64,000 nucleotides of DNA from Axinella damicornis (lineage: Eukaryota; Porifera; Demospongiae; Axinellida; Axinellidae). The stretch covers positions 1,518,888-1,582,887 of the forward strand of contig OZ007518.1 of the NCBI GenBank assembly GCA_963931865.1. Reading direction: 5' to 3'. The number at the start of each line of letters is the position of its first letter. Positions within the stretch are counted from its first letter, which is position 1. Of the stretch, positions 1 through 13,085 are shown in pieces. A model generated the notes under the pieces. The model saw nothing but the letters and a program-made list of their open reading frames with translations. It had not been told where the DNA came from and ran no database searches. Made by a program: the position numbers and the translations under genes.

Positions 1-321
1 GGATGGTGGCCAGACCCCATGCCACTTGGGAATAAGTTTAGGCATGCCCGGGACACCCTCCGCAAGTGACAGTGTACATGCAGGTAGCAAAACGGAACTT
101 GGATGACAAGATACTTATCTTTTCGGGCTTCACTGTGTATCCTTGGTGTGCTGATGCCATACAGGGATCTGTCGCTCATCGAGTGCTGTTTCTGCCAATT
201 TTGGTTTGTTGTTATCCATTTTATAGAAATTGGCTCATCAGTTGCCTTATAGAACAGGAGTGCTGTTTCTGCCAACTTTGGCTAAATTGACCTAGCTTTG
301 GCATGTGAACATCCCTGATGT

Positions 322-397
<76 letters not shown>
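1..397 (+). other. Dynein gene intron with CA microsatellite
   Basis: No dynein exon is visible here. Positions 325-396 are a near-pure CA repeat that runs directly into the acceptor AG of the exon at 398. Confidence 0.7.
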
Positions 398-398
<1 letters not shown>

Positions 399-1159
399 GT
401 CCCCGTGCGGAGGCGATGATGCGTCAAGGAATGGACCGAGGAAGGTGGGTATTCTTCCAGAACTGCCATCTCTCCCCCAGCTGGATGCCCGCCCTGGAGC
501 GACTCATTGAGCAGATCGAGCCGGACAAGGTGGGACATCACTACTAATGGTAGTCTTAGCGCCGACGTTAATTACTACTACTAATGGTAGTCTTCAACAC
601 AAGCATTGCTACATGGACTCCGTGATGATGCTGTATCGCTTATCCCCTGGCTGCATGAAACTCTGCATTGGATGTGCGTCATTCCGGGTTGTCAAATCAA
701 GAATTAGGCAGAGTGAAGTGGTACCAGCTGAAGGGTAATCACAGGCAAGTAGGAAGGATTTTGAAAGTGGCAAAGCTGAGTGAGCGGTGAAGCACCTTAT
801 AGGGACAGAGCTAGGGATAGAGTAGAGGGTCAGAGGCTGATGCAGCTGATATAGCCGCAAAGAAAACTTTAGATCTATTTTCAGCTGTCAGGGACTGCTG
901 TTACTGCGATCCAAAGTCATTCTTTGCGGTAAGAACTGTAGCACATACTATGTATAGCACGTGGAACCCAAAATGTGTAGTGGCCGAAGCACTATGGCCG
1001 CTGCAGCGTCTCTGCATCTCTGCATGAACATCCTTGTGGTACACACATTCACACACACATCCACACTCACACACTCACACATTCACACACATTCAAACAC
1101 ACACACACACACTCAAACACACACACACTCAATCAAACACACACACACACATTCACCCA

Positions 1160-1210
<51 letters not shown>

Positions 1211-4200
1211 ACACCGGGACTTCCGTCTGTGGCTCACGAGTATGCCCAGCCCCAAGTTCCCTGTTCCCGTGCTCCAGAACAGCTCCAAGATGACCATTGA
1301 GCCTCCCCGCGGGATCAAGGCCAACCTCCTCAAGTCGTTCTTTGGCTTCAGTGATGAGTTCCTGGATGCAAACAGTAAAGTGAGGCGCAGTGCAATATGT
1401 ACACCCATGCCTTATATGTACATCCATGCCTTTTATGTACATCATGCCTTATATGTACATCATGCCTTATATGTACATCCATGCCTTATATGTACATCAT
1501 GCCTTATATGTACATCATGCCTTATATGTACATCCATGCCTTATATGTACATCATTCTAAGGCACTGGCACTTAGTTGCTCATATCTTGTGCTACGGTAG
1601 TAAACCTGGTCTCACACGTTTGTTTCAAGTGTAGCCTGGGGGTATCATTATTACAATGCTAACGTTTTGCCTGTATACCTCCTTGCTTGCACAAAGTGAC
1701 CTGCTGGAGTCAACCAGCTTTCTCTATCCTTTCCCCCTCCTTCCTGTCCCCTCCTCCTCCCTCTCCCCACCTCCTCCCTCCCCACATCCCCCCCCCCCCC
1801 CCCCCCCCCCCCCCCTTCATTCCCTTCTCCCCCACAGCCCGAAGTATTCAAGTACCTGCTGTTCTCTCTGTGTGTGTTCCACGGTGTCACCCTGGAACGG
1901 AGGAAGTTTGGAGCACTGGGGTTCAACATCCCCTACGAGTTCACGGACGGGGACCTCAGAATCTGCATCAGCCAGTTGGGCATGTTCCTCGATGAGTACA
2001 AGGAAATTCCCTTCAAGGTGCGTGAACCTCTCATGGTGTACTAGTCTGTGTTCCCAGTCTCCCAGACCCTCTCACCCGTCATGAGGTTGTTCACGTGCTA
2101 CTCAAAATAATAGACAGCCTTGGTCACTAAACAAAGACGGCATGTGATCACAGAAGTACGGTAGTTCTTGGAACAAGTATGCTGCTGCTGTTGTGGAGGG
2201 TGTCCTGCAGGACATGCAGCTACTGCACAGCATCTCCGAAACTGTGGGACGAAATTAATTGCAGTGTGCAAAAAGTTGAGCACTCATCATGAGACCATAG
2301 AGAGCCATGAGTGGCCAGTGTCAGGCTTGGGGAATTCCCCTTGGTTCCCCTTTGGGGTGGGGGGGGGGGGGGGGGGGCTTTAGCGGTCCATAAAGTGTGC
2401 ATTGAATAGCTTTATGCCAAAGTGTGCATTATTCGATTTAAGTACAGTCATGTGATCGATCTTGAGGTGTCAGTGAGCGTGTGGGTAACTTTACATACGC
2501 ACATGTACAGGTGCTAAAGTACACGGCAGGCCACATCAACTATGGTGGCCGAGTGACTGACGATTGGGACCGTCGATGCATCATGAACATTCTCAACGAC
2601 TTCTACTCCACTACTGTTCTGAAGGAGGGGTACAAGTTCTCAGAGTCGGGTATCTATCACCAGCTCGCCGGTGAGGCGGATCACAAGGTATGTGTGTGAG
2701 TGCTGTGTAGTACGCAAATGCATCAAACACATCCTCCCCACACACACCTCACACCCACACATTCCACACACACACACACATGCTCACAACCCCACCACAC
2801 ACACTCCACACCCACACACCACACCCCCACACCCACACATCACTCATACCCACAAGCACACACAGTAATGCATCCACGTCCATGACCTATTTGCTCCACA
2901 CATATTCGTATATACGCACACCCACACAGAGCACATACCACATACACTCATACCATGCACGCACATACCACATGCACACAGTCACACACACACACAGTCA
3001 CACACACACAGTCACACACACACACAGTCACACACACACACACATACATACCACCTACACACGTACCACATACACATACCACATACACATACAATTATAC
3101 GTGTTTTACATACACATGTGTAGGCCTACGTGGAATACATCCGAGGTCTCCCCATCAATGACACTCCCGAGATGTTTGGTCTCCACGACAATGCCAACAT
3201 CACCTTTGCCCTGAACGAGACCTCCCAGCTCCTAGAAGGCATTTTGCGGCTGCAGCCAAAGTCCAGCAAGGGGTCCGGGAAGTCGAGGGAGGAGGTAAGC
3301 TACCATTGTGTAAGGGGGTCATTGACACTATGATGGTCATTGATGCTGAGAGAGGTAGAAATCTAATCCACTGGGATTTGAATCCAACACCTTATAGTCA
3401 GATGATTTTACCACTAAGCTATACTGGGGCCACAGCAGAGGAGTAGCCCACAAGCTGCATATAGCAGCTTGTGTGGAGGCCTCAGCCGAATTCCTCTCTC
3501 TCTCTCTCTCATGTGAAGTAAGAGACTGATTAGAGAACATACATCGTACATGACTTGTGTATCTGCCTGAAAAGAGTGTACTATTGATTGCAAAGTGTCA
3601 TTGATAGAACAAGAGGATATACCATAACTAGCGAGTAGACTGAGAGTAAACCAGGAGTATATCTTTGTCTCTGGGGTATTGGTACTCACGGATATGGTAG
3701 GGCCACTGTCTGCATTGCCTATAAACTCTGAATCAACTGCGTACCTAATGATCACTAAACCTTGTCAACCGTGTCTGTCACCAGGTTGTAGAGGAGACGG
3801 CCAAGCAAATCATGGAGAGAGTGCCCAAGCCCCTGCCACTGTCGGACGTGATGGAGCAGTACCCGGTGAAGTATGAGGAGTCCATGAACACCGTGCTGGT
3901 TCAGGAGGTGTGTTCACAAGCATGGCCAGGGGAGGACCCCCCAATCTCCTCCCCCCTCCACCTCTGAAATAGTTTGTTAGCTTGAATAGGTCATGTGACT
4001 CTTCTGTGTTGTTTCATGCACAAGTTTGTGTAGCTTGGAAGTGACTATTGTGTCATGTACAGGTTTGTGTAGCTTGGAACATGTCATGTGACTCTTGTGT
4101 ATTGTTTCGTGCACAGGTGATCCGCTACAACCGCCTCCTCTCGGTAATCCATTCCTCGCTCCAGGACTTGCTGAAGGCGCTCAAGGGTCAGGTGGTGATG

Positions 4201-4293
4201 TCCCAGGCCCTGGAGACCATGTTCAACAGCATCTACTACAACACCATCCCTCAGCTGTGGGCAGCTAAGGTCTGGACTTTCATATAGAGGGAT

Positions 4294-4338
<45 letters not shown>

Positions 4339-5847
4339 ACACACACACATACATCTACTACAACACCATCCCTCAGCTTTGGGCGGCTAAGGTATACAGC
4401 AGGTCTTTCATATAGAGGGATCCCCCCACCGCCACCACCACCACCACCAGAATTTAAGAAACATGCACATTAGGAGCCCCAATAATTAAAGGGATAGCCT
4501 GTCATACTCCTTCCGCCCATCCTCAGTGTATGCACAACATAAATTGCACCAATTAATGTGTTCTCATGTAGATGCAGATTTTCATTCCCATTTTACCTCC
4601 TCTCTGAGGGTGATTGTGTAGGCTTTTGTGTGTGTGTGCCAAGGGTTCATGAATAATTGCTGATTAAGTAAACCAACTGGCTGGCTTCTAAGTGGGTGCA
4701 AAGCCCAAGCTTTGAGATTGTTATGATAACAATGGTAGACCTTGCTATAGTAGAAAGCCCAGAGGCCCTTAGGGGAACACTGAATGGCAGACAAAACAGG
4801 ACTCAGCTAAAATGTCCCATGGTGCAGAATGCCCCCCCCCCCCCCCCCCCCCCCCCCCTCCCGGAACTGAAGTACTGTTGTCAAAATGGATACAGAGCTG
4901 GTGGTATATGAAGCACCCATGGTTCATTCGAGAGTTTCTCAAGCCACACTTGTACTCATTGTGTAGATCAGTCAACTCTCAAGTCGTTCCCCTCGGTTTA
5001 CCATCCCGCGATGTCACCAAGCTTCACTCACTAATACCCTGGGTGTGAGCTAGTCTGGCTAGCAGGACTAGGTACAAGGCAGACCACGCCAATAGCATAG
5101 ACCAACCTCAACCTGTCCTTGTACTTCAGCTATCATCACAATATGAGCGCTTTGACTCAATGGCGCTTCGACTCAACCCCACAGGCCTACCCCTCCCTGA
5201 AGCCTCTGGCCGCGTGGGTGACCGACCTGGTGGCTAGAATGAAGTTCATCATGGACTGGATTGACAAAGGTACCAGTCGCCCAAATGGTGTAAGATTAAA
5301 ACTATAACGGAAAATAAAACTCTTCGCTAGATGCTCATGATATATTTGATAGTTGTATTGTATTGAGGTATATATATGCAGCTGAATGCCAAGGTTGGCT
5401 GGGGCCATTTTTATCATTTGCGATGTATTCATGCAGGATATTTCTCCTCCTCAGGTATCCCCTCTGTGTTCTGGATCTCTGGGTTTTTCTTCCCTCAGGC
5501 CTTCCTCACTGGCACTCTGCAGAACTTTGCCAGGAAGGCAATTATCTCCATTGACATCATCACCTTTGACTTCAAGGTGAGAGAGAATAGTGCCTCCCTT
5601 GAACATAGTGCCTCCCTTGAACTGCTTGTAGAGAGGTATGGCAGTGCAAATTGTGAATCGCCCTCCCTTCTCTCCTTTTGTTGCACAGTCAAAAAAGGCA
5701 TTGAATGCTTTTAGTGCCGAAAAATAGAAAAGATTTGTCCTCTCAATCAAACTGGCAGATTGGATCCATATTCGGTCCAACCATAACTCAGCCGGTGTAT
5801 TACCCTTTGTTGTATCAACCGATCTGTCTGTCTGTCTGTCTGTCCGT

Positions 5848-5880
<33 letters not shown>

Positions 5881-7062
5881 CATCTATCTATCCATTTGTT
5901 TATGCCCCATTACTGCATGTCCACAGGTGGTAAAGGAGAGTCCATCTGAGCTCCAGCAGAGGCCGGACAACGGCTGCTATATCCGAGGACTGTTCCTTGA
6001 AGGAGCCCGTTGGGACATGGAGACGTTTGAGCTCTCCGAGTCGCGACCCAAAGAACTGTACACCCACATGCCTGTCATGTGGCTGATACCGACTGCAAAC
6101 CGGAAGCAGCCTGAGTCGGGGATGTACTTGTGTCCCGTGTACAAGACCCTCACTCGAGCAGGTGAGGACAGAATTTGTTATAGGCAGCACCCCTCATGAC
6201 AGTTTGTTAGATGGACTACTGTGGGCAGACTTTATTCAAGATCTCACAGATGACTAGTGATCACATGTGACTTATAGGGTCAGCATTGAATGTAGGCGGT
6301 AGGCGGCTCACAAAGTGTTATGGAGGTCTGCATGGATATGTGTACATACGCGGGAGCCAATAATTGTTTTGCTGAGCGTTGTTGACTCACATACCGTATA
6401 GCGGAAAGTTTCAAATGGTGCGATTTACATGTAGTTTGTATGAAGCCTCTTAGCATTTGCGTTACATTTTGAACGGGCGATCCTAGCACGTGGAAGGCTG
6501 GAAGCGGCAATCAAGAGGTGGTATTTCCGGCCTTTGGGCACCTCCTAGCACGTGGAAGGCTGTAAGCGGCAATCAAGCGGTGGTATTTCCGGCCTTTGGG
6601 CAGCCTTCCAGACCCCAGTACAGTGGACCCTACAATAAAAGATGCTAACGAGACTGTGAGAAATGCAAGGAAAGTATACAGCCAAGTACATGTAGCAGGC
6701 AGTGATCAGAAAGTATATACACCTCACTGGTCGTTTTTTTGAAGAAGTTCGTGGTCGAGTACTTCAGTTCGGATTTGGAAAGGAAAGTAACTGGCCAAAG
6801 CTCACCACAAGCAGAAGGCTAGTAGAGAGGCTGTGACAATGCAGAGATGAATACAGCTACATGTATGACTCAATTGGTTGCCTGGTAACCTGTCTTGTAT
6901 GTGAGGTGTATCCCCCATTTGTCTTCTCACATGACAATAGGCACTCTCTCTACCACTGGTCATTCCACAAACTATGTGGTTGCTGTGGAGATACCGTCCA
7001 ACAAGCCACAGTTTCACTGGATCAAGAGGGGTGTGGCTTTGCTGTGCGCTCTGAACTATTAA
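398..7062 (+). CDS. DNAH1: Axonemal dynein heavy chain, C-terminal 556 residues (5' part outside window)
   Basis: Motor subunit of an inner-arm ciliary dynein. Eleven exons with GT-AG borders join in frame: 398-529, 1209-1379, 1838-2017, 2511-2687, 3124-3294, 3785-3907, 4117-4269, 5185-5269, 5455-5576, 5927-6161 and 6941-7062 (stop TAA). Most junctions are phase 0; the last exons use phase 1. Seen: [33 protein letters not shown], then [56 protein letters not shown] and a final [19 protein letters not shown]. These are the AAA5/AAA6 region and C-terminal domain of dynein heavy chains, in order and without gaps. The end [15 protein letters not shown] and the NITFA segment fit DNAH1 better than the DNAH3/7/12 relatives as I recall them; the subtype is an inference. 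Introns are full of CA repeats and poly(C). Exon 7 has a duplicated 3' fragment downstream. Confidence 0.93.
1060..1208 (+). repeat. CA microsatellite ending in a splice acceptor
   Basis: Interrupted then pure CA repeat with ACATTC variants, ending ACACACAG at the 3' splice site of the dynein exon at 1209. Confidence 0.9.
1393..1556 (+). repeat. ATGTACATC(C)ATGCCTTAT minisatellite
   Basis: About nine tandem units of 18-19 bp inside a dynein intron just 3' of the exon ending 1379. No coding role seen. Confidence 0.9.
2740..3060 (+). repeat. CA-rich repeat tract
   Basis: Degenerate CACAC/CACACC blocks, including several ACAGTCACACAC units at 2978-3040, within a dynein intron. Confidence 0.85.
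3340..3440 (-). repeat. tRNA-like sequence, probable SINE head
   Basis: On the minus strand TAGCTTAGTGG (A-box-like) is followed about 30 bp later by GGATTCAAATCCC (B-box-like). The acceptor and T-arm halves do not pair well, so this is more likely a tRNA-derived SINE fragment than a functional tRNA gene. Confidence 0.45.
4298..4348 (+). repeat. Poly(C) run followed by CA repeat
   Basis: About 27 C bases then a CA run, inserted between dynein exon 7 and a duplicated copy of its 3' end. Confidence 0.9.
4352..4423 (+). pseudogene. Duplicated 3' end of dynein exon 7 with its donor
   Basis: Repeats the last ~40 bases of the exon ending at 4269 ([13 protein letters not shown]) plus ~20 intron bases, with a few substitutions. 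It keeps a GT donor but has no acceptor, so it should not be spliced in. Confidence 0.75.
5821..5899 (+). repeat. TCTG/TCTA tetranucleotide microsatellite
   Basis: Runs of CTGT then CTAT in the intron before the dynein exon at 5927. Confidence 0.9.
6482..6606 (+). repeat. 63-bp tandem duplication
   Basis: Two nearly identical copies of a unit starting CCTAGCACGTGGAAGGCTG in the last dynein intron. Confidence 0.85.
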
Positions 7063-8918
7063 CTGAACGTTAAGTGGACTAGCACCACTGTATTTTTATT
7101 GCAGTACACAGCAGTACACAGGTTTGTTTGATTGTACTTCTAGTATTCTCCCGTACTCCAGCAACCCGACCACTTATAATGACTGTACTCGTGCATGTAC
7201 ATTATTTTGATATCGTGTATGTACATAGACAGATGTTTGAAGTATAGCCCTCATACCCAGGCCTTCTCATCACCCTAGCATTTGTACTGCAGGCAACAAA
7301 TGCCGGGATGAGACGGCCTGGGTACGAACCCCCCCCCCCCCCCCCGACCTTTATGCAGTCTCATACACACAATTCTGGCATTGTCACAATGTTGAGGCTC
7401 ATCTCAGGTGCTAGCTCGAGAATATATCAGTTCAGCTGAAAACAGTTTCATGCATCGTTAATTTTATTGTTCTAGTTCTAATTCAGGGCCTGTGTGAAAA
7501 GCTGCAGTACATATAGATTCAGCATTTCCTGTTGCAAAATATAACCGGCACACCCATGCACTTGCTCTTTGATATATACCAGTACAATGCTTTCATGCAA
7601 GCCGATCGATGAATTAACATGCTGTGTGCTCAACCGGAAGACTCTACTTAGCTGCATGGTCGCGCGTCATTAGCGTTCGCCAAAATGACATTCCAGATTT
7701 TGTGTAAATTGCATTCCCCGCATTGTTACTGGGGCATGAGAGCCTACGTCACCGGAAACCAGCTAAATCCCTCTCCGCAAGGAGGCATGCATTGTGTTTG
7801 CAAAACAGCAACCCTTTGAAGCTTGCGCTATACTCGGATCGAGTGCGTAAGGTCAGCTTATCCAAGGATCGCCACCGATGGTCTGGCTTTACGCGATCGC
7901 GAGAAGACAGCTAGTTGCTGTACGCCATTAGCTACTTGCCCGAAGGATGCAGTAGCTTAGTCTGTAAGCTTAGCGTACTCCGTATAGGTCCGCATTCAAG
8001 CGCAACAGAAAAGGGTGGGGCTCACATCAATGAAAGTACATGTAGACCTTACCACGTCTGCAGCTGTGCAACTAATTTGGGGGTGCTTGTGTGCCGTTTG
8101 AATTATATTTGCATTGGTTCCAGAGTCTGAAATTGACATGCGGTAGTAGAACTTTGGAAGAATATAAAATTAATTAACGGCTGATTGCAATTGCATGCGG
8201 AAGGAGTTGCTACAAGTACAAATTTCCTTGGCACTAACTACTGTACGAAAGGCTTGAGGCGCCTACAGGGTACCTTTGCATGACCCTGCAGGGATCCGGA
8301 TATATTATTAGCTCGGCGCTTTCAGCTCTCCGGCCATGCAACCGTTATTGTAATGCTGGGAGGAATAAACAAACAGTTTACTCCCACTAATATAACGCTT
8401 CCGCTGTACAACCTCATGAATGCAATTATACGGTCGCCTTGGGTCATTGAACTGACCGGTCGACGGTACTTGCGCGAACAATCCACGATCCAAGCCAAAG
8501 AGGAAGAAGCTGTACGTGAGGATCGAGAAGGCAGTTGAACGCTAGCCATCCACCTCGTGGAGTGTGTATCTACGCGGACAGAAAATAGAAATATCCAAGG
8601 TGAGATTATTAACCATCAGTGCATGCCAGCGGATATCTAGCAATAAGTTTAGTATTTACAAACAGCGTAGCTGCATGATTACTGTCATAGATGATACAGC
8701 CGCTACCCTGTATTATCTATGATGCTGTTCTGTGTGGCCATGATGGTATATTCTTTCACTTTCTGGCTGCAGTGAAAAGTGTGAAACTTTCCAAGGACAG
8801 CACTAGTAATTTAATTTCATTCCAGATTATAATGGCCAATCAGCATTAACGTGCCACTAGTCTTCAGTTCAACTTATGCAAACCAGACAGAATAGTATTG
8901 GATTAATCGGAACGTACA

Positions 8919-9510
8919 TTGCAAGTGGCCTTTATTCCAAGCCAGTACTACTTGAAAGCGCTGGCTCGAGTACCCTCCACGATCATTCCAACGTACCTGC
9001 TAACCACCATACCCTTCCACTGCATTCAGTTGGCTCAATCAGCCCTCTTTAACTCATACCATGAGCAGACTGGCTTAGTTATATGGGGTGTTGCCCATAT
9101 CCCTCAAGAATCAACGCTAGCAGCTCTTGACGATGACCACGTACTGTCGCGAATGGTTCTTGCTTGTATACGTACATGTATACAGAATGATACTAACGTA
9201 CTGTTGCTAATGGTTCTTGAGACTCCTCACTCTCAAAGCATCGTTGGTGTGTAGTATTGGAATAATGCCTCAAGCCCAAATTAAGGTCAAAACCAATGTC
9301 GGTATAATTTGATTCTGTGAAGGGTATGGGCAACACCTCCTTGTAGCTAAGCCAGTGTGCTAGCTCATGGCATGCATTAATGAGGCTGATTGAACCAACT
9401 GTCCGGAAGGGCATGGTACGTGGTTAGCAGGTGTGCTGGAATGATCGTGGAGGGTAGTCGAGCCAGCGCTTTCAAGTAGTACTCGCTTGGGACTAAAGGC
9501 CACTTCCAAC
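8919..9510. mobile_element. Long imperfect foldback element
   Basis: The left arm from 8919 and the right arm ending at 9510 are reverse complements over about 190 bp with small indels; outer ends read GCAAGTGGCCTTTA and its complement. The ~200 bp centre holds a degenerate internal repeat (TACTGTYGCKAATGGTTCTTG). No transposase seen, so a non-autonomous foldback or MITE. Confidence 0.75.
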
Positions 9511-10032
9511 TTTTTCACTAGTCAAAACATTATGCTTTGTCATAAACATTATGCTTTGTCATAGACATTTACATAACTTCAACTGTGTATCTCTCATTAA
9601 ACCAGCCACTAGATATTTCCAAGGGTATGATATTTTACTGACGCTCATCAGGTGGACATATTTGGAATACGAGCTAATGTCAGCAGTTTCCTGTCAGTAC
9701 TGCTCCTTGGCAGGCCCTAAAATAGTTGCAGGATAGTAGCCACAGCGTTTGCTTAGCCCACATGCAGTTTCCTTTTAGGAAAGGGTCCATCATCGGTCCT
9801 CTCTAGCTCTGTGAGAGAGAAAAATTTAGATCTTGCCTCGATCCTATATGTTATCCAGTACTGTGGAATGCAGGAGTCTGCTCATGCACATTGGAGGTCT
9901 TTTAGACCTCACAGAGTAACAGAATGGACGCATGAGTCTCACTCACAACTACATGTATCGTGCACATGGTGGTGCAACATGTGTGCACGTACCCTACAAT
10001 GACATGGTATGGTATTGTCGGAAACTTGCATG

Positions 10033-10118
10033 TGTGTAAGCCTGACATGACTACCATCTCGCTTTGTGTAAGCCTGACATGACTACCATCTCGCTTTGTG
10101 TAAGCCTGACATGACTAC
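10033..10118 (+). repeat. 32-bp minisatellite, about 2.7 copies
   Basis: Unit begins GTGTAAGCCTGACATGACTA; the first two copies look identical. Confidence 0.85.
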
Positions 10119-12689
10119 CCCTTCCTGTCCTGCTGCACTGGTGTGTGTGGTTGCCACTTGAACAGATTCAGTAGGACGCTAAAATTATGTCAAATCCTCA
10201 ATATTAGTAACCGCAAATCTGAACGTAGTTCCAATGGACTTTGAGATACCGACTGTAACCATTGGTGTTTGTCTGTGACTAACGGAAGTGAGGTGTTCGG
10301 GGGCGAATGCTCAAGAACATCCGGGGGGATGCAATCAGATAGCAGCAGCTGAATCAGACATAATCAGGGAGTAGCAGCTAGCTGAAGTGGATGCAATCGG
10401 GTAGGGTAGCAGCAACTGAATCGGACGACAATGAAATGCACTGTTGATTGAGTTCACCTTGTCTGGAGCACGCTATTGTCAATTTGATGGTTGCATTGAG
10501 GCGAAGTGGTGGTACTTTACGGAGCATGGCAAGCAAGCAACATGGCAGTCAATTGCCAGTGAAACGGTGCAATTAACTCACCATTGAGTTTAGCAGTGGG
10601 GTGAGCGAATCAGTCTCAAGAGTGTGTGAGCCGCCTGCAAATACGTTGGTTGTATGTGTACCATTGCTGAACCTTAGCCAATGCACGTAAACCTGTTGCT
10701 GGTGTGTCTCTTCGTCAGTATTCCGCTGCTTGAATGAGGCATGCTGTTGCCGTGGCGTTACATCCATATTCAGTTTGAACTGGCAGAAGTTGCCAGGTCA
10801 TTTTACCTATGGCCTGGGAACGAGGCTATGGATCAGTGGACCAATAGTGAAAGAAGGTGGTCATTACACAAAGGCTCAACCTGGGTGGGGGTAGTGATAC
10901 ACACCTGATGAGAGTCATGTTGTCTATCATACGTCTTTGGTGTAATTGCACTCCTGGTAGTGGAGATATGAGCACTTTTGTCCTCCAATTAGCCGCCCTC
11001 GCTCGCTATGATCGGCAATGGCTGTGATGTCACGCACATGTTTGCTGATTGGACACACTGTAAAATGAACTGCCCTGATGTAATCCAGTATCCAAGATGA
11101 GAGTAAAACACATGAAAGATATCATGCTGGGTTCGAGGCTAGCTTGCCACTACCACGAGTGCAGTTTCTACTTGATGTGTGAAATCAACAAGCACTCAAC
11201 CTCCTATTTACGGGGGCAACTCAATCTTTGAGACAGGTAGTACAGGAAACACTCCTGCACTTTCATGGACAACAACAAGTGCTAACCTAGATCAATCTAT
11301 TTGGGGTTCCTATTGCCTAGCCTCAGTCCCATGTGGACTCTAGCTCTCTCTCCTCCCACCGGCTTGAGGAGAGCCTTGGACCGATGGTGCACCCCAGGGG
11401 GTCCTGGGGAGCTGGAATAAGGGGCAAACATGAGGTTTTCCTGGTGCCTGTTTCTGCAGTTGAGTGTTTATCTAGCTGATGTCATCCACTGTTTGTATGT
11501 GCAACCCAGACTATGACCTCTGACCTCATTCTCTCCTTGGGAGTAGTGCTGACCTAAGTGGTTATAGCACTCCCACGCAACACCATTGCACTTCCTGTGT
11601 CCCCTTGAACTTCCTGTACTGGATTGAGATTGCAACTTGAGTAATATTCATAGTTAGGCAATAAAAACAAATTCTGAAATGGTTTAGGAGTCAGAGTGAG
11701 ACAAGGTATTGGTTTGGCATACTCAGCCTATAGAATCATGCCCCATGTCAAGCCTTGTTCCCAGGCCGCATATTCTAGCCCCATTCCCAGGCCACGTGGC
11801 CTGGGAATGAGGCAAGCCCCATGTCTTACTTTCATACCGGCATGGGCATGCAGACTCCGACTACAGCCACCAGCTCATACTCACAGTTGAAATAACAGAC
11901 GGCTAGCTTGTGGTGCGTCCAATTAACGCTCCTGCGACCAAGCTGCCCAGCGATAGTCAAACAAAGCGAGCAATGGCAGCCAGAGGAAAGACAAATATAT
12001 TCAATGCTTACAACTTAATACCATTGAAACATCAGTTGTGGGTGTGTCGGGGCTGCTGCATATGTCTCAGCACATTTGTTGGGGAGAATTAAGCCACCTG
12101 GTGACTTTTTGAACATGCTATTCTCCTCCTGCAATTATCCTGGGAATGAGACTTTTCCCCGCTGGGAAGCACTTCCTTCTGCTGCACGTGCCGGAATGCC
12201 TAAATGACATATCAGTTGTTGCGGCTAGATGTCCATGTGAAATATGAGCTTGACCAGGAGAATTTTGTCACATGTAATCAATTTACTTAGAGGTTACTTA
12301 GTGATGTCATCTGAGAGTGGTTGTCAGATCTAGAGCTAATGAAAAACATTACAGAGATTGGCTTTGTGCTTTGTTTGCGGAAACATGAACTCGGTAGAGT
12401 TTGCTGATATTTTGAGAGAAGTTACGTACACAGCTGGAATCGGCTTGAGTCCTCTTGCCTGTGCTGCTACATATATGCAGACTTGCTTCCGCTCCTCTGC
12501 CTGGCCCAGTGGCTCAGGAATAAGTCTTGTCCCAGAATTTCTCTGTGGATTTGTTCTCTCACATATGTAGAACTGTGCTACTATGTTGATGGAGAACCCT
12601 CCCTAGACCAAAATGTGTGTCCATGTCAACAAGATTTCCTCACTTCCGGCGGGGGGGGGGGGGGGGGGGGGGATTAACAATTGCTCAAT

Positions 12690-12945
12690 AGGGTGTTCTC
12701 ACTTTGGGTGAATATTCAACACCTCCCAAAACGAGGCATCTTCGGGAATAACTATGTCTGATACTCACTTCAGAATATCACCTGCTCAACAAGGTAGTCT
12801 CACTTTCAGGGAGAATAATTACGCCTACTCAGCAAGGCATTAATTTATTTTAGAGAATATTTACACCTGGTCTACAAGGCATTTTCACAAGGCATTTTCA
12901 CTTCGGTGAGAATAACACCTGCTCAACAAGGCATCCTCATTTCAG
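12690..12945 (+). repeat. Degenerate tandem repeat
   Basis: About five worn copies of a ~50-bp unit containing CCTGCTCAACAAGGCAT and TTCACTTCAGGGAGAATA. Confidence 0.65.
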
Positions 12946-13004
12946 GCCGAGAATGAATCACAGTTTTACAGTGCTGCTGATAGTCCGTCTAGTGGGTACC
13001 ATAC

Positions 13005-13085
13005 TAGCCTCGTTCCCAGGCCTCCATGCCCAGGTTTTGTTGCTAAGCGATATTAGCTGGGCGTGGAGGTCTGGGAACGAGGCTA
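13005..13085. mobile_element. TAGCCTCG-family MITE with 9-bp target duplication
   Basis: Hairpin with termini TAGCCTCGTTCCCAGGC and its complement. Flanks are GTACCATAC (12996-13004) and GTACCATAT (13086-13094), a 9-bp duplication with one change. Confidence 0.85.

Noticed and set aside
1..66. Open frame at the left edge as a dynein exon
   Set aside because: The residues (GWWPDPMPLGNKF) do not match the dynein segment expected before GPRAEAMM, and a stop follows without a donor.
305..547. Thr-His repeat protein in front of the dynein exon
   Set aside because: CA microsatellite read through into the exon; the acceptor AG marks the real exon start.
8919..9254. 111-codon frame
   Set aside because: Lies in the arm of a long foldback element; no recognisable protein.
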